Below, one piece after another: positions 9,650 to 19,251 of a stretch of 39,934 bases of DNA. This DNA comes from Candidatus Dechloromonas phosphorivorans (lineage in GTDB: Bacteria > Pseudomonadota > Gammaproteobacteria > Burkholderiales > Rhodocyclaceae), in the NCBI GenBank assembly GCA_016709495.1, contig JADJMS010000029.1:1-39934 (forward strand), in the 5' to 3' direction. The stretch's first letter is position 1, and each line of letters begins with the position of its first letter. A program made the position numbers and the translations under genes. The notes beneath the pieces are model-generated. The model had not been told where the DNA came from and made no database searches. It saw only the letters and a list, made by a program, of their open reading frames with translations.

Positions 9650-10426
9650 TTATTCAGGCCAATTATAAGCACGCAAGCCAGCGAGAATGCCGCTATCAGC
9701 ACCTTCTGTCAGCACAATTTTATTTAAACCCAGTTGCTTTGCGTTATCAGCAATGCGCGCATGCGGAACAAACACCGGCGTTTGCAGCAGGAAGGCGCGG
9801 CTCTCTGGGTCAAGCATGTCGATCAGGTAACGCAAACCTTCGCTGCTCGAAATCGTCAGTGCGTCAAGCTGCCCGGCACGCCAGGCGCGGAGCAAGGGCA
9901 AGACACCATCAGGCGGGCCGGAGCGCCGGTAACAAGTGATGCAATCAACCTCTGCACCGCGTTCGCGCAGCGTATCAGCGAGCAGTTCGCGGCCACCATC
10001 GCCACGAAAAATAAGCACTTTTTTGCCGTTGACCGTAACAAGTTGCGGCAAGGCGAGCAAAGCCTCGGAATCGAAGCGCTCCGTTGGCACAATACAGCCG
10101 GTGACGCCATGGGCGGCCAATGCGCTTACCGTTCCCGGCCCGACGGCAGCGGGCGTCAACCCAACGGGCCAGGCGCCGCGCGCAAGCAGCGTCGGCAAGG
10201 CGTAATCAACAGCATTCGGGCTGATGAAAATGGCAAACTGGTATTCAGCCAGGCGCTCGGCGATAACGGTCAGGGGCTGGGTATCCAGCGCCGGCGAGAT
10301 TTCGAGCAAGGGAAAAATCAGCGGCGTTCCGCCCGCCGCAGCGATAGCCTCCGCCAGCGCAGCCGCTTGCGCCCGTGGCCGGGTGACAACGATGGTCCTG
10401 CCGACGAGCGGACCACTCTGACTCAT
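9650..10426 (-). CDS. hemD: Uroporphyrinogen-III synthase
   Basis: HemD cyclises hydroxymethylbilane with inversion of ring D. The 258-residue protein begins GRTIVVTRPRAQAAALAEAI, the characteristic first strand. It continues with FISPNAVDYALP and VLIFRGDGGRELLADTLRERG (about residues 135-155) and ALTISSSEGLRYLIDML. The family is poorly conserved in sequence, so context matters: its ATG overlaps the hemC stop by ATGA, the usual hemC-hemD arrangement. The frame is intact and of normal length. No HemX/HemY genes follow, unlike in many proteobacteria. Confidence 0.92.
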   Translation of the reverse strand: MSQSGPLVGRTIVVTRPRAQAAALAEAIAAAGGTPLIFPLLEISPALDTQPLTVIAERLAEYQFAIFISPNAVDYALPTLLARGAWPVGLTPAAVGPGTVSALAAHGVTGCIVPTERFDSEALLALPQLVTVNGKKVLIFRGDGGRELLADTLRERGAEVDCITCYRRSGPPDGVLPLLRAWRAGQLDALTISSSEGLRYLIDMLDPESRAFLLQTPVFVPHARIADNAKQLGLNKIVLTEGADSGILAGLRAYNWPE

Positions 10427-11358
10427 TTGCAGTGCGCGAGCTTTTCCAGAATGGCGTCGGCGCCTTTGGCGCGTAACTGCGCGGCGAGTTGCAGACCGAG
10501 TGCTTCATCATCAGCCGGATTGCCACGCAGTTCAGCGCTGATCATTTCCTTGCCGTCCGCCGTCGCGACAAAGCCGCGCAACCAAAGCTGGCCGTTTTCA
10601 ATGATGGCGTAGCCACCCAGCGGCACCTGGCATGAACCACCCAAGGCACGCGAAAAGGCACGTTCAGCTTTGACACAGTGGGCGGTTTCCGGATCATTCA
10701 AGGGCGCGACCACATCCAGCATATTGGCTGCGCCTGCCAGCAATTCAATGCCCAGCGCGCCCTGACCAGGAGCCGGCAACGACTGTTCTGCGGTCAACAC
10801 GGATTTGATGCGACTTTCAAGGCCAAGACGGATCAGGCCGGCAGCCGCCAGAATGATCGCATCGTATTCACCGGCATCAAGTTTCTTGAGGCGAGTATCG
10901 AGATTGCCGCGCAGGCTTTTGATCACCAGTTGTGGATACTTGGCGCGCAAGATCGATTCACGGCGCAAGCTGGAGGTGCCGACAATCGCGCCCGCCGGCA
11001 AATCGTCCAAGGCAGCGTAGTTGTTGGAAACGAAGGCATCACGTGGATTTTCACGGGCCGAAATGGCAGCCAGCACAAAGCCTTCCGGCATCACCATCGG
11101 CACATCCTTCATCGAATGCACAGCGAGGTGGGCGCGACCTTCTTCCATCGCCACTTCCAGTTCCTTGATGAACAACCCCTTGCCGCCGATTTCAGCGAGC
11201 GGGCGGTCGAGGATCTGGTCGCCCTTGGTTGTCATGCCAAGAATGACAACCTCTGATTCTGGATTTAGACTCGCCAGGCGGCCTTGAACATGAACAGCCT
11301 GCCACATGGCAAGGCGGGATTCGCGGGAGGCGATGACAATCTTGGAAGGAGCGGACAT
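10423..11358 (-). CDS. hemC: Hydroxymethylbilane synthase (porphobilinogen deaminase)
   Basis: HemC polymerises four porphobilinogens on a dipyrromethane cofactor. The protein has 311 residues starting MSAPSKIVIASRESRLAMWQ. GGSCQVPLGGYA holds the cofactor-attaching cysteine near residue 242. Other landmarks are VHSMKDVPM, GTSSLRRESI and LRGNLDTRLKKLD. The open frame extends upstream to 11877, but that part overlaps the methyltransferase gene and lacks HemC similarity, so ATG 11358 is chosen. It is co-transcribed with hemD (ATGA overlap) and divergent from the methyltransferase gene across 42 bases that must hold both promoters. Confidence 0.96.
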   Translation of the reverse strand: MSAPSKIVIASRESRLAMWQAVHVQGRLASLNPESEVVILGMTTKGDQILDRPLAEIGGKGLFIKELEVAMEEGRAHLAVHSMKDVPMVMPEGFVLAAISARENPRDAFVSNNYAALDDLPAGAIVGTSSLRRESILRAKYPQLVIKSLRGNLDTRLKKLDAGEYDAIILAAAGLIRLGLESRIKSVLTAEQSLPAPGQGALGIELLAGAANMLDVVAPLNDPETAHCVKAERAFSRALGGSCQVPLGGYAIIENGQLWLRGFVATADGKEMISAELRGNPADDEALGLQLAAQLRAKGADAILEKLAHCK

Positions 11359-11400
11359 GTGGCAGCTGGCAGCAGAGTTTTTGAGGGGAGCAATCTTAGC

Positions 11401-12024
11401 ATGAGCGACCAGACGCCTTCTTCGACCCAGATCAAGCCAAACGAGCAACGTCCGGAGCATCCCGACTTCTGGTGCAAACGTTTTGGCGATGGAACGACGC
11501 CCTGGGATGCCGGCAAGGTGCCCGCCGCTTTTGCCGATTTCATCGCCCGCCAGCCGGCGCCCTGCAACATGCTGATTCCCGGTTGCGGCAGCGCCTGGGA
11601 AGCCGGTTTTTTGGCCGAACATGGTTGGCCGGTCACCGCGCTGGATTTTTCCCCGCTGGCGGTTAATGCAGCCCGCGAAGTCTTGGGTGATGCGCCGGTC
11701 GACCTCGTTTGCGACGATTTTTTTACCTTTATTCCGCGTCGACCGACCCAATTGATCTACGAACGCGCTTTTCTCTGCGCCCTGCCGCGCAAACTGTGGG
11801 CGGACTGGGGCCGGCGCGTCGCCGAACTGCTGCCAGGCGGCGGCCTGCTGGCCGGCTATTTTTTCCTGTGTGAACAACCGAAAGGGCCGCCCTTCGGGAT
11901 TCAGCCGGAACAGCTCGATGAACTATTAGCTGCCAATTTCGAGCGGATTGAGGATGCTGCGGTCGACGACTCAATTCCGGTGTTTTTGGGCAAGGAACGC
12001 TGGCAGGTCTGGCGCCGGCGTTAA
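11401..12024 (+). CDS. TPMT-family SAM-dependent methyltransferase
   Basis: This 207-residue class I methyltransferase resembles the thiopurine methyltransferase family. FWCKRFGDGTTPWDAGKVP at the N-terminus is the family's substrate/SAM-side motif. LIPGCGSAWEAGFLAEHGW (about residue 58) is the SAM-binding glycine loop, and VTALDFSPLAVNAAR carries the acidic residue for the ribose. ERAFLCALP and LLPGGGLLAGYFF follow. Bacterial members act on selenium, tellurium, thiol or halide substrates, so the true substrate is unknown. A GAGGGGAG ribosome site precedes the ATG. The 3' end overlaps the convergent kinase gene by four bases. Confidence 0.85.
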   Translation: MSDQTPSSTQIKPNEQRPEHPDFWCKRFGDGTTPWDAGKVPAAFADFIARQPAPCNMLIPGCGSAWEAGFLAEHGWPVTALDFSPLAVNAAREVLGDAPVDLVCDDFFTFIPRRPTQLIYERAFLCALPRKLWADWGRRVAELLPGGGLLAGYFFLCEQPKGPPFGIQPEQLDELLAANFERIEDAAVDDSIPVFLGKERWQVWRRR

Positions 12025-14627
12025 CTCAGCGGGCTAATGCGCTCTTTCGACAACCAGCGCAGCAGTGTCGCAAACAGAACTTCCGGATCAACCGGCTTGG
12101 CGATGAAATCGTTCATGCCGGCAGCGAAGCAGCGCTGTTTGTCTTCGTTGAAGGCATTGGCCGTCATCGCCAGAATCGGAGTCTGCGCGCCACCGGGCAA
12201 CTGACGGATACGCTGCGTTGCCTCCAGACCATCCATGAGCGGCATCTGCATATCCATCAAAATCAGGTCATAGTTATTTTCACTGGCCAACCGCAGCGCC
12301 TCTTCGCCGTTCTCAGCGAGATCGACAGTCAGCGCAACGTCTTCAAGCAATGATCGTGAAATTTCCTGATTGATAAACTCATCTTCAGCAAGCAACACGC
12401 GGCGCCCACGATGATGTTCGAGCAGCAGCGCTTCTGCCGAGCCACTCTGCACAATTTCGGCTGGCGCAGCATGCGCTGATTTTTTTAGGCGTGCGGTGAA
12501 CCAGAAGGTGCTACCGACACCCTGCATGCTATCGACGCCGACGCCACCACCCATCAGTTCAGCCAGTTTCTTGGTGATCGCTAGACCCAGCCCGGTGCCG
12601 CCATATTGCCGAGTCGTCGAATTATCGGCCTGTTCAAAACTGCCGAAAAGCCGGCTCATCGCCTCTGGCCCAATGCCTATGCCAGTATCCTGCACCTCAA
12701 AACGCAAAAGCACATCAGTTAGGGTTTCTTCAAGCATCAGAGCGCGCAGTGTGACTTGCCCCTGTTCGGTAAATTTAACCGCATTGGTCGCATAATTGAG
12801 CAGCGCCTGTTGGAGCCGGGTTGGATCGCCCAGAAAATGCACAACCGGCGAATCAAGCGCCTGATGCAAGCCAATGTTCTTGGCGCCAGCTCGCTCCTGC
12901 AACATCGAAACAACATTGGCCAGCAGTGTGCCCAGATAAACATCGGTTTCTTCGAGCGAGAGTTTGCCAGCTTCAATTTTGGAAAGATCGAGAATGGCGT
13001 TGATGATTTCCAGCAGGTGCTTGCCGGCATTATCAATTTTTTCGATACGATCGCTTTGTTGCTCAGACAAACCCGAACGCCGCAGCAAATGGGCCATGCC
13101 GGTAATGGCATTCAATGGCGTACGGATTTCGTGGCTCATATTGGCAAGAAATGCGCTCTTGGCGATATTCGCCGTTTCCGCCGCTTCTTTGGCGATGGAA
13201 AGATCAATGGTGCGCTTTTCGACCATCTGTTCAAGATTTTGCCGATAGGCCTCCAGCTCGGCATCGGTCTTTCGGCGTGCAGTGATATCTGTGACAAATC
13301 CAATCACTTCGCCGCTAGTCAGGGCGATTGCACGTAAGGACACATCGATCAGTTGCCCATCTTTTCTTCGCAACTTCAACTGAGTATCAACCAGCCCGCC
13401 TTTTTTGTGATCTTCAAATCGCTCCAGATGCTCCTCAACCACATCCTGCGGCGCCAGATCAGCGATAGTCATGTTTAACAATTCATCCCGGCCATAACCC
13501 ATCAACTGACACCCAGCAGGATTCACTTCGATGTATCGACCCTGCGAGTCGGCCACGAAAATACTTTCTGGCGCATTTTCCACATACGTACGAAACCGCG
13601 ATTCACTGGCAAGGACCCCCGCCAAAGCCAGGTTGCGCTGCGTGCTTGTTCGACGAATCATGGCCGCTGCAACCAGGCTGGCAACAAAAAAGAAAACCAC
13701 AAAAATAATGACGTTACGCAGTTCCTCATGCCAAATCTGCAAATAATCCTGCGGCGCCATGCCCACCGTAACCACCAGCGGTAAATTGCCAACGCGGCGG
13801 AAAGCATAGCTCCGCTCGAAGCCATCTGGCGCATTCAATGTATGGAAATTACCGCTGGCAACACCCGACTCAAGCAGGTTGATAAATTCATCTGAAACCT
13901 TCTTGTTGCCAATCTCTCCACCAGGGCCATCAACTGCCGGATAACGAGTCAGCAGTGCTTTATTTGTACTGCGAATCACCGCTGTTCCATGCGCACCGAG
14001 CTTCAAGGTGTCGATGTGATCAGAAAAATAACTAACCGGCACGGCAGCAGCAATCACGCCAGCAAAACTTCCGTCGGGATTACGGTAAGAGCGGGTGAAG
14101 GCAACCACCCATATATTGGAAACGCGGCCCAGCACCGGCTCGGTAACGATCATGTCCTGACCAGGCTTGGCACGATGTTCCGCAAAAAAAGGCCGGTCTG
14201 CATAGGAAACCGGCACGGAACGATTAACGCCTTTGCCCCAGAGAATGTCACCTTGGACATTGCTTACCCGGAAAGCATCCACCTCCGGCAAGCGCTTGGT
14301 GTGCACTTCAAGCGTACGGTTTATCTCGGTATCGCTCAGCGTGTGCATTGTCATGCGATGCTCAAGCGTATCGGCAATATTGAGTAGCGCCAGATCTATG
14401 CGCTGAGCCGATTCGAAAATATTGTTTTCCAATAACTCGGCATAATTAGTCGTTGCGTTACGCACCTGCTCCACCGTGCGTTCACGGCTATAACGCAGAC
14501 TTTGGGCACCAATTGCAATCACGACTAGATTGAGAAAAACGACAACAATCACCAGCCAAAGCGTGAGATTTGTGCCCGGCAATGCCGGCTTGGAAAGAGC
14601 GCTGAGTGCTTCAGGTTTGTACTGCAT
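12021..14627 (-). CDS. Membrane hybrid sensor histidine kinase (Cache-PAS-HisKA-HATPase-REC)
   Basis: A complete hybrid kinase. Domains in order are an N-terminal membrane segment (LWLVIVVVFLNLVVIAIGA) and a periplasmic Cache-like sensor of about 250 residues. A second membrane segment (VIIFVVFFFVASLVAA) and a PAS domain (ESIFVADSQGRYIEVNPAG) come next. HisKA carries the phospho-His in MSHEIRTPLNAI. HATPase has the N box NYATNAVKF, DTGIGI and GGTGLGL. The C-terminal receiver has the phospho-acceptor in LILMDMQMPLMDG and the Lys in IAKPVDP. It probably passes phosphate to an unlinked HPt protein. ATG at 14627 is chosen; a GTG eight codons upstream (14651) is possible, and neither has a clear Shine-Dalgarno. 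The C-terminal half closely resembles the kinase remnant at 17478-18356, across pepN. Confidence 0.92.
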   Translation of the reverse strand: MQYKPEALSALSKPALPGTNLTLWLVIVVVFLNLVVIAIGAQSLRYSRERTVEQVRNATTNYAELLENNIFESAQRIDLALLNIADTLEHRMTMHTLSDTEINRTLEVHTKRLPEVDAFRVSNVQGDILWGKGVNRSVPVSYADRPFFAEHRAKPGQDMIVTEPVLGRVSNIWVVAFTRSYRNPDGSFAGVIAAAVPVSYFSDHIDTLKLGAHGTAVIRSTNKALLTRYPAVDGPGGEIGNKKVSDEFINLLESGVASGNFHTLNAPDGFERSYAFRRVGNLPLVVTVGMAPQDYLQIWHEELRNVIIFVVFFFVASLVAAAMIRRTSTQRNLALAGVLASESRFRTYVENAPESIFVADSQGRYIEVNPAGCQLMGYGRDELLNMTIADLAPQDVVEEHLERFEDHKKGGLVDTQLKLRRKDGQLIDVSLRAIALTSGEVIGFVTDITARRKTDAELEAYRQNLEQMVEKRTIDLSIAKEAAETANIAKSAFLANMSHEIRTPLNAITGMAHLLRRSGLSEQQSDRIEKIDNAGKHLLEIINAILDLSKIEAGKLSLEETDVYLGTLLANVVSMLQERAGAKNIGLHQALDSPVVHFLGDPTRLQQALLNYATNAVKFTEQGQVTLRALMLEETLTDVLLRFEVQDTGIGIGPEAMSRLFGSFEQADNSTTRQYGGTGLGLAITKKLAELMGGGVGVDSMQGVGSTFWFTARLKKSAHAAPAEIVQSGSAEALLLEHHRGRRVLLAEDEFINQEISRSLLEDVALTVDLAENGEEALRLASENNYDLILMDMQMPLMDGLEATQRIRQLPGGAQTPILAMTANAFNEDKQRCFAAGMNDFIAKPVDPEVLFATLLRWLSKERISPLS

Positions 14628-14800
14628 CAGTTCGGTTGAGTGTAGATGCACTTGATTTGCTGACTGAAGCTTCGATTATCCACCAAATAAATCAAATTAC
14701 CACTTTAGCAATACGGCTATTTTGTTCGGCTTCTGGCGATTTCTTGCGCTGGCGTTGACGTATCATCTTGCCCTCCCCTTGCCCGCTACGCCCATAAAAA

Positions 14801-17386
14801 ATGAAAACCGAAACTCCGCAGACCATCTACCTCAAGGATTACACCGCCCCCGCTTATCTGGTGGATACGGTTGATCTCGACATCAGCATTGAAACCAGCG
14901 CCACCACGGTTACCGCAACGCTTAGCATGCGGCGCAACCCGGAAGTTGCCGCGCAGCCGCTTGTTTTAGACGGAGATGAACTGGAAACACAAAGTGTTAC
15001 GGTCAACGGCGAAAAAGCGGTATTTTTTGCCACACCAAATACGCTGACCATTGAGCAGTTACCGGATACCTTCACGCTGCAAACCGTGGTGCACATCAAC
15101 CCGGACAAGAACACCCGCCTCTCCGGCATGTACCGCTCCAAGGACGGCTATTTCACGCAATGCGAGGCGCAGGGTTTCCGGCGCATTACCTGGTTCCTCG
15201 ACCGCCCGGATGTGATGTCTACCTACACCGTCACCCTGCATGCCGACAAAAGCGCGATGCCCATCCTGCTCGCCAACGGTAACCCGGTTGCCGCCGGTGA
15301 GGAGCCCAACGGTCGCCACTGGGCGCGCTGGGCCGATCCCTTCCGCAAGCCGTGCTACCTGTTCGCCGTCGTTGCCGGCAAGCTGGATGGCCTGTTCGAC
15401 ATCTTCAAGACCGCCTCCGGTCGTGAGGTCAATCTCGCCATCTACGTCGAACCCGGCAAGCTCGACCAATGCCCGCACGCGATGGCCGCGTTGAAGAAAT
15501 CCATGCTCTGGGACGAACAACGCTTTGGCCTCGAATGCGATCTCGACCACTACATGATCGTCGCCGTTGGCGACTTCAACATGGGTGCGATGGAGAACAA
15601 AGGACTCAACATTTTCAACACCAAGTACGTGCTCGCTCGTGCCGATGTCGCCACGGATATTGACTTCGAGAATATCGACCGCGTCGTCGCCCACGAATAT
15701 TTCCACAACTGGACCGGCAACCGCGTCACCTGCCGCGACTGGTTCCAGCTCTCGCTCAAGGAAGGCCTGACCGTCTTCCGCGATCAGGAATTTGGTGCCG
15801 ATCTGCACAATCGCAGCATCGCCCGCATCCGCGAAGTGCGCGGCCTGCGCGCCGGACAGTTCCCGGAAGATGCCGGCCCGATGGCACACCCGATCCGCCC
15901 GGCCAGCTTTGTCGAAATCAACAATTTCTACACCGCCACAGTTTATGAAAAAGGCGCCGAAGTCATCCGCATGATCCAGACCCTGATCGGCCGCGACAAA
16001 TTCCGCCTCGGCATGGACGAATACTTCCGCCGCCACGACGGCCAGGCCGTCACCTGCGAAGATTTCGTTGCCGCGATGGCCGCCGCTTCCGGTTTTGACT
16101 TCAGCCAGTTCATGCGCTGGTACAACCAGCCCGGCACGCCAATGGTTACGGTCAACGGCGTTTTTGACGAGAAAATTGGCCGCTACACGCTGACCTGCAC
16201 GCAAACCAACCCACGCGCCAGCGACGACAGCCCTTATTTGATCCCGCTCCGCGTCGCCCTTTTTGACGCCGCTGGCGCACTAATCCACGGCAGCGAACAA
16301 ACCATCGAACTGACCACGGCAACCCAGCAATTCCACATCGATAATCTGAGCGCCGAACCCGTGCCGTCCCTGCTGCGCGACTTCTCGGCCCCGGTCATCC
16401 TCGATTTTGCCTACACGCCGGAACAACTCACCCACCTGCTGGCCTTTGAAAGCGACCCGTTCAACGCCTGGGAAGCCGGCCAACGCCTCGCCACGCAACT
16501 GATTCTGCAAGCCACCGCTGCCATCGCCGCAGGCAAGGCGCCGGTCTGGCCGACCAGCTTTATCGATGCCGCCCGTCGCCTGTTGCAAACCCAGGCCGAG
16601 CGCGGCGCCGCCTTCGTCGCCGAAGCGCTCACATTGCCCGGCGAAGCCACCCTCGCCGAAGCGCTTGAGGTGGTCAACCCCGACGCCCTGCATGCCGCCC
16701 GCAACGCCCTGCGCCGCCATCTCGCCGAACAACTGGAAGGCGAATTCTCCGGCGTCTATGCCGCACTCGCACCAAAAACGACCTACGCTCCAAGCAGCGA
16801 GCAAGCCGGCAACCGCGCCCTCCGCAACGTTTGTCTGAGCTACCTGCTCGAACTCAACGACGAGTTCGTCCGCCAGCTCGCCCTGCAGCAATTCCGCAGC
16901 GCCGACAACATGACCGACCAGTTCGCCGCCCTCGCCGCGCTGGCCCAAACCGACTGCGCCGAACGCGAAACCGCCCTCGCCGAGTTCTACGAACGCTGGC
17001 AACACGAAGCGCTGGTCGTCGACAAATGGCTCGCCGTCCAATCAGGCAGCCGCCTGCCCAACACGCTGGACACGGTCAAGAAACTGACGACCCACCCGGC
17101 CTTCGACCTGACCAACCCGAACAAGGTTTACTCACTGATCCGCAACTTCGGCGCCAACCTCGCCCGCTTCCACACCGCCGACGGCTACGCCTTCCTTGCC
17201 GAGCAAACCTGCCTGCTCGACGCCAAAAACCCGCAAGTCGCCTCGCGCCTCGCACGTTGCTTTGACCGCTGGAAAAAGTTTGATGCCGAACATCAGAAAC
17301 ATGCCCGCCTGGCGCTGGAAAGCATCCGCGACCATGCCGAGCTATCGCGGGATGTACTGGAGGTAGTTACCCGTTCGTTGGGGTAA
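14801..17386 (+). CDS. pepN: Aminopeptidase N (M1 zinc metallopeptidase)
   Basis: This 861-residue cytosolic aminopeptidase removes N-terminal residues from peptides. GAMENKGLN is the exopeptidase motif. The zinc site HEYFHNWTGNRVTCRDWFQ is the HExxH signature, with the third ligand Glu in LKEGLTVFRDQEF. The tyrosine in NNFYTATVYEKGAEVIRM fits the catalytic position. Length and the long helical C-terminal domain match E. coli-type PepN, not the shorter eukaryotic type. No good Shine-Dalgarno precedes the ATG at 14801. It is monocistronic, flanked by two kinase genes on the opposite strand. Confidence 0.97.
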   Translation: MKTETPQTIYLKDYTAPAYLVDTVDLDISIETSATTVTATLSMRRNPEVAAQPLVLDGDELETQSVTVNGEKAVFFATPNTLTIEQLPDTFTLQTVVHINPDKNTRLSGMYRSKDGYFTQCEAQGFRRITWFLDRPDVMSTYTVTLHADKSAMPILLANGNPVAAGEEPNGRHWARWADPFRKPCYLFAVVAGKLDGLFDIFKTASGREVNLAIYVEPGKLDQCPHAMAALKKSMLWDEQRFGLECDLDHYMIVAVGDFNMGAMENKGLNIFNTKYVLARADVATDIDFENIDRVVAHEYFHNWTGNRVTCRDWFQLSLKEGLTVFRDQEFGADLHNRSIARIREVRGLRAGQFPEDAGPMAHPIRPASFVEINNFYTATVYEKGAEVIRMIQTLIGRDKFRLGMDEYFRRHDGQAVTCEDFVAAMAAASGFDFSQFMRWYNQPGTPMVTVNGVFDEKIGRYTLTCTQTNPRASDDSPYLIPLRVALFDAAGALIHGSEQTIELTTATQQFHIDNLSAEPVPSLLRDFSAPVILDFAYTPEQLTHLLAFESDPFNAWEAGQRLATQLILQATAAIAAGKAPVWPTSFIDAARRLLQTQAERGAAFVAEALTLPGEATLAEALEVVNPDALHAARNALRRHLAEQLEGEFSGVYAALAPKTTYAPSSEQAGNRALRNVCLSYLLELNDEFVRQLALQQFRSADNMTDQFAALAALAQTDCAERETALAEFYERWQHEALVVDKWLAVQSGSRLPNTLDTVKKLTTHPAFDLTNPNKVYSLIRNFGANLARFHTADGYAFLAEQTCLLDAKNPQVASRLARCFDRWKKFDAEHQKHARLALESIRDHAELSRDVLEVVTRSLG

Positions 17387-17477
17387 AGCAGTCTGTTACG
17401 GTCAACCTCTAGAAAAGCCGATTTTCCCGTTGAGGTGACCCGAACAGCCTGACCATCAACTCCGCACAAATGAACTC

Positions 17478-18356
17478 TTATGTATGGCGGATTGGCAACC
17501 ACTTCAACAATGTTTCGTACAGCACATCAGGATCTACCGGTTTGCCGATATGATCGTTCATGCCGGCAGCCAGGCAGATCAGGCGATCTTCATCGAAAGC
17601 ATTCGCCGTCATCGCCAGGATAGGGAGATCGGCGTAGCCAGGCAATTTCCGGATTTCTATAGTTGCCTCTACGCCGTTCATTCTGGGCATCTGCATATCC
17701 ATCAGAATCAGGTCGTAATGATTATGTTGCGCCATATCGACCGCAATTACGCCATCCTCAGCCAATTCGACAGTCAGGCCGACGTCTTCCAGCAACTCGC
17801 GCGATACTTCCTGATTAATGGGTTCATCTTCTGCAATGAGAATGCGAGTTCCTGCATAAGTACTCTTAAGTAGGGCATCTGCAGTCTGTCTGGCTAATGC
17901 CGGCACCGGAGTAATCGCATCATTCGCCTTTTTAAGCAGCACGGTAAACCAGAATGTGCTGCCCAGATTTACTGTGCTCTCGATGCCGACTTGACCACCC
18001 ATTGTTTCCACCAACCGCTTGTTGATCACCAAGCCCAATCCGGTCCCACCATATTTGCGCGTCATCGAACTGTCGGCTTGTTCGAAAGCTGTAAATAGGC
18101 GTTTCTGGTCATCAAGCGAAATGCCAATCCCGGTATCCTGAACCTCGCAGCGCAGCCTTACATCGCTCGATGTTTCTTCAAGTTTCTGGATGCGTACAGT
18201 AATTGCCCCTTGTTCCGTGAACTTGACTGCATTCCCGACAAAATTGAGCAGAATTTGACCCAAGCGTTGCGGGTCACCGACCAGTGGAAGGGCAGCCACT
18301 TCCGGCGGGAGTTCAATACATAATGTCAGACCTTTTTCAGCAACCCGATGCCCGAC
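17478..18356 (-). pseudogene. 3' remnant of a hybrid sensor kinase (HATPase-REC), cut by the IS3 element
   Basis: Reading away from the element, host sequence begins in frame as VGHRVAEKGLTLCIELPPE and enters a HATPase domain (NFVGNAVKFTEQG, DTGIGI, GGTGLGL). A receiver with the phospho-Asp in LILMDMQMPRMNG follows, ending KWLPIRHT. The HisKA domain and everything before it are missing. The matching N-terminal part is probably the binding-protein-like remnant on the other side of the element (19625-20417). The product could at most be a soluble ATPase-receiver fragment started at an internal GTG near 18299. Its receiver is clearly paralogous to that of the complete kinase at 12021-14627. Confidence 0.85.
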
Positions 18357-18386
18357 TGAGGTAGGTCGTCAATCGTAGACGCCATC
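18357..18386 (+). repeat. Terminal inverted repeat of the IS3 element (transposase 3' side)
   Basis: Begins TGAGGTAGG and ends GACGCCATC, matching the opposite end with 12 diverged central bases. It contains no coding sequence; orfB stops at 18391. Confidence 0.88.
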
Positions 18387-18390
18387 AACG

Positions 18391-19251
18391 CTATGCTGCC
18401 AGCCGTTTTGCATAGAACTGCTGGGTAAAAACTGCGGGCGAGAGATAGCCCAATCGAGAATGCCGCCTATAGCGGTTGTAGAAGATGTCAATGTATTCAC
18501 TGATCTCTCGAATAGCTTCAGCTCGTGTTTCGTATCGCCGGTGATGCACGAGTTCGTTTTTCAGCGTTCCCCAGAAACTTTCCATGGGTGCATTGTCGTA
18601 ACAGTTTCCTCGGCGAGACATGGATGCCTTCATGCCAAACTGGCTGACGAGTCGCTGATAGTCGTGACTGCAATACTGACTGCCACGATCTGAATGGTGA
18701 ATCAGTCCAGAAGGTGGACGTTTGGTGGTGACCGCCAGGAATAGCGCCTTGCCGACCAGTTCCTTTGTCATCCGTTCACTCAGTGCGTACCCGACGATTT
18801 CGCAGGTGAAGATATCCTTGATCCCAGCCAGATAGAGCCAGCCTTCACTGGTCGGAATATAGGTGATATCAGTGACCCAGGCTTCGTTTGGGCGTTGAGC
18901 CGTGAAGGTTTGGTTAAGCAGATTGTCGGCCACCGGTAGCTTGTGATTCGAGTTGGTCGTTGCCTTGAATCTCCGCTTCTGCTTGCAGCGAAGGTTCATT
19001 TCCTGACGGAGTCGTTTGATGCGACCAACACTTGCTGGAAAGCCATCCGCCTTGAGTTCGGGCTGTAGTCGTTCGGCACCGTAGGTCTGCCGGGTTCGTT
19101 GATGTGCTGCACGTATGGCAACGCAGAGTCGGGCATCTGCCTGCGCCCGCTTCGATGTTGGGCGTTCATCCCAGGCGTGATAGCCGCTGACCGAGACATC
19201 AAACGCATTGGCCATCAGGCTGATGGGGTAATGGAGTCGATTCTGTTTCAT
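18391..19251 (-). CDS. IS3-family transposase OrfB (DDE integrase domain)
   Basis: This 286-residue catalytic subunit has an HTH_21-like N-terminal part (TYGAERLQPEL) and an rve integrase core. The DDE triad is visible: Asp in WVTDITYIPT, Asp in HHSDRGSQYCS and Glu in PMESFWGTLKNEL, with the usual spacing. The C-terminal YNRYRRHSRLGYLSP motif is typical of IS3 elements. Its ATG overlaps the orfA stop (ATGA). It lies in the -1 frame relative to orfA and is probably made mainly as an OrfAB fusion by frameshifting. The frame is intact, so the element may still be active. Confidence 0.95.
   Translation of the reverse strand: MKQNRLHYPISLMANAFDVSVSGYHAWDERPTSKRAQADARLCVAIRAAHQRTRQTYGAERLQPELKADGFPASVGRIKRLRQEMNLRCKQKRRFKATTNSNHKLPVADNLLNQTFTAQRPNEAWVTDITYIPTSEGWLYLAGIKDIFTCEIVGYALSERMTKELVGKALFLAVTTKRPPSGLIHHSDRGSQYCSHDYQRLVSQFGMKASMSRRGNCYDNAPMESFWGTLKNELVHHRRYETRAEAIREISEYIDIFYNRYRRHSRLGYLSPAVFTQQFYAKRLAA

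Noticed and set aside
11359..11877. N-terminal extension of hemC
   Set aside because: Overlaps the methyltransferase gene on the other strand and has no HemC similarity; the family start is at 11358.
14652..14695. TTGATTT ... AAATCAA inverted repeat upstream of the intact hybrid kinase
   Set aside because: The 30-base spacing is too wide for a dimeric regulator site and no stem grows beyond seven bases.
15059..16204. Long minus-strand open frame (381 codons) opposite pepN
   Set aside because: It is the antisense of a GC-rich gene with clear M1 peptidase motifs; composition is an artefact of codon bias and it has no recognisable domain.
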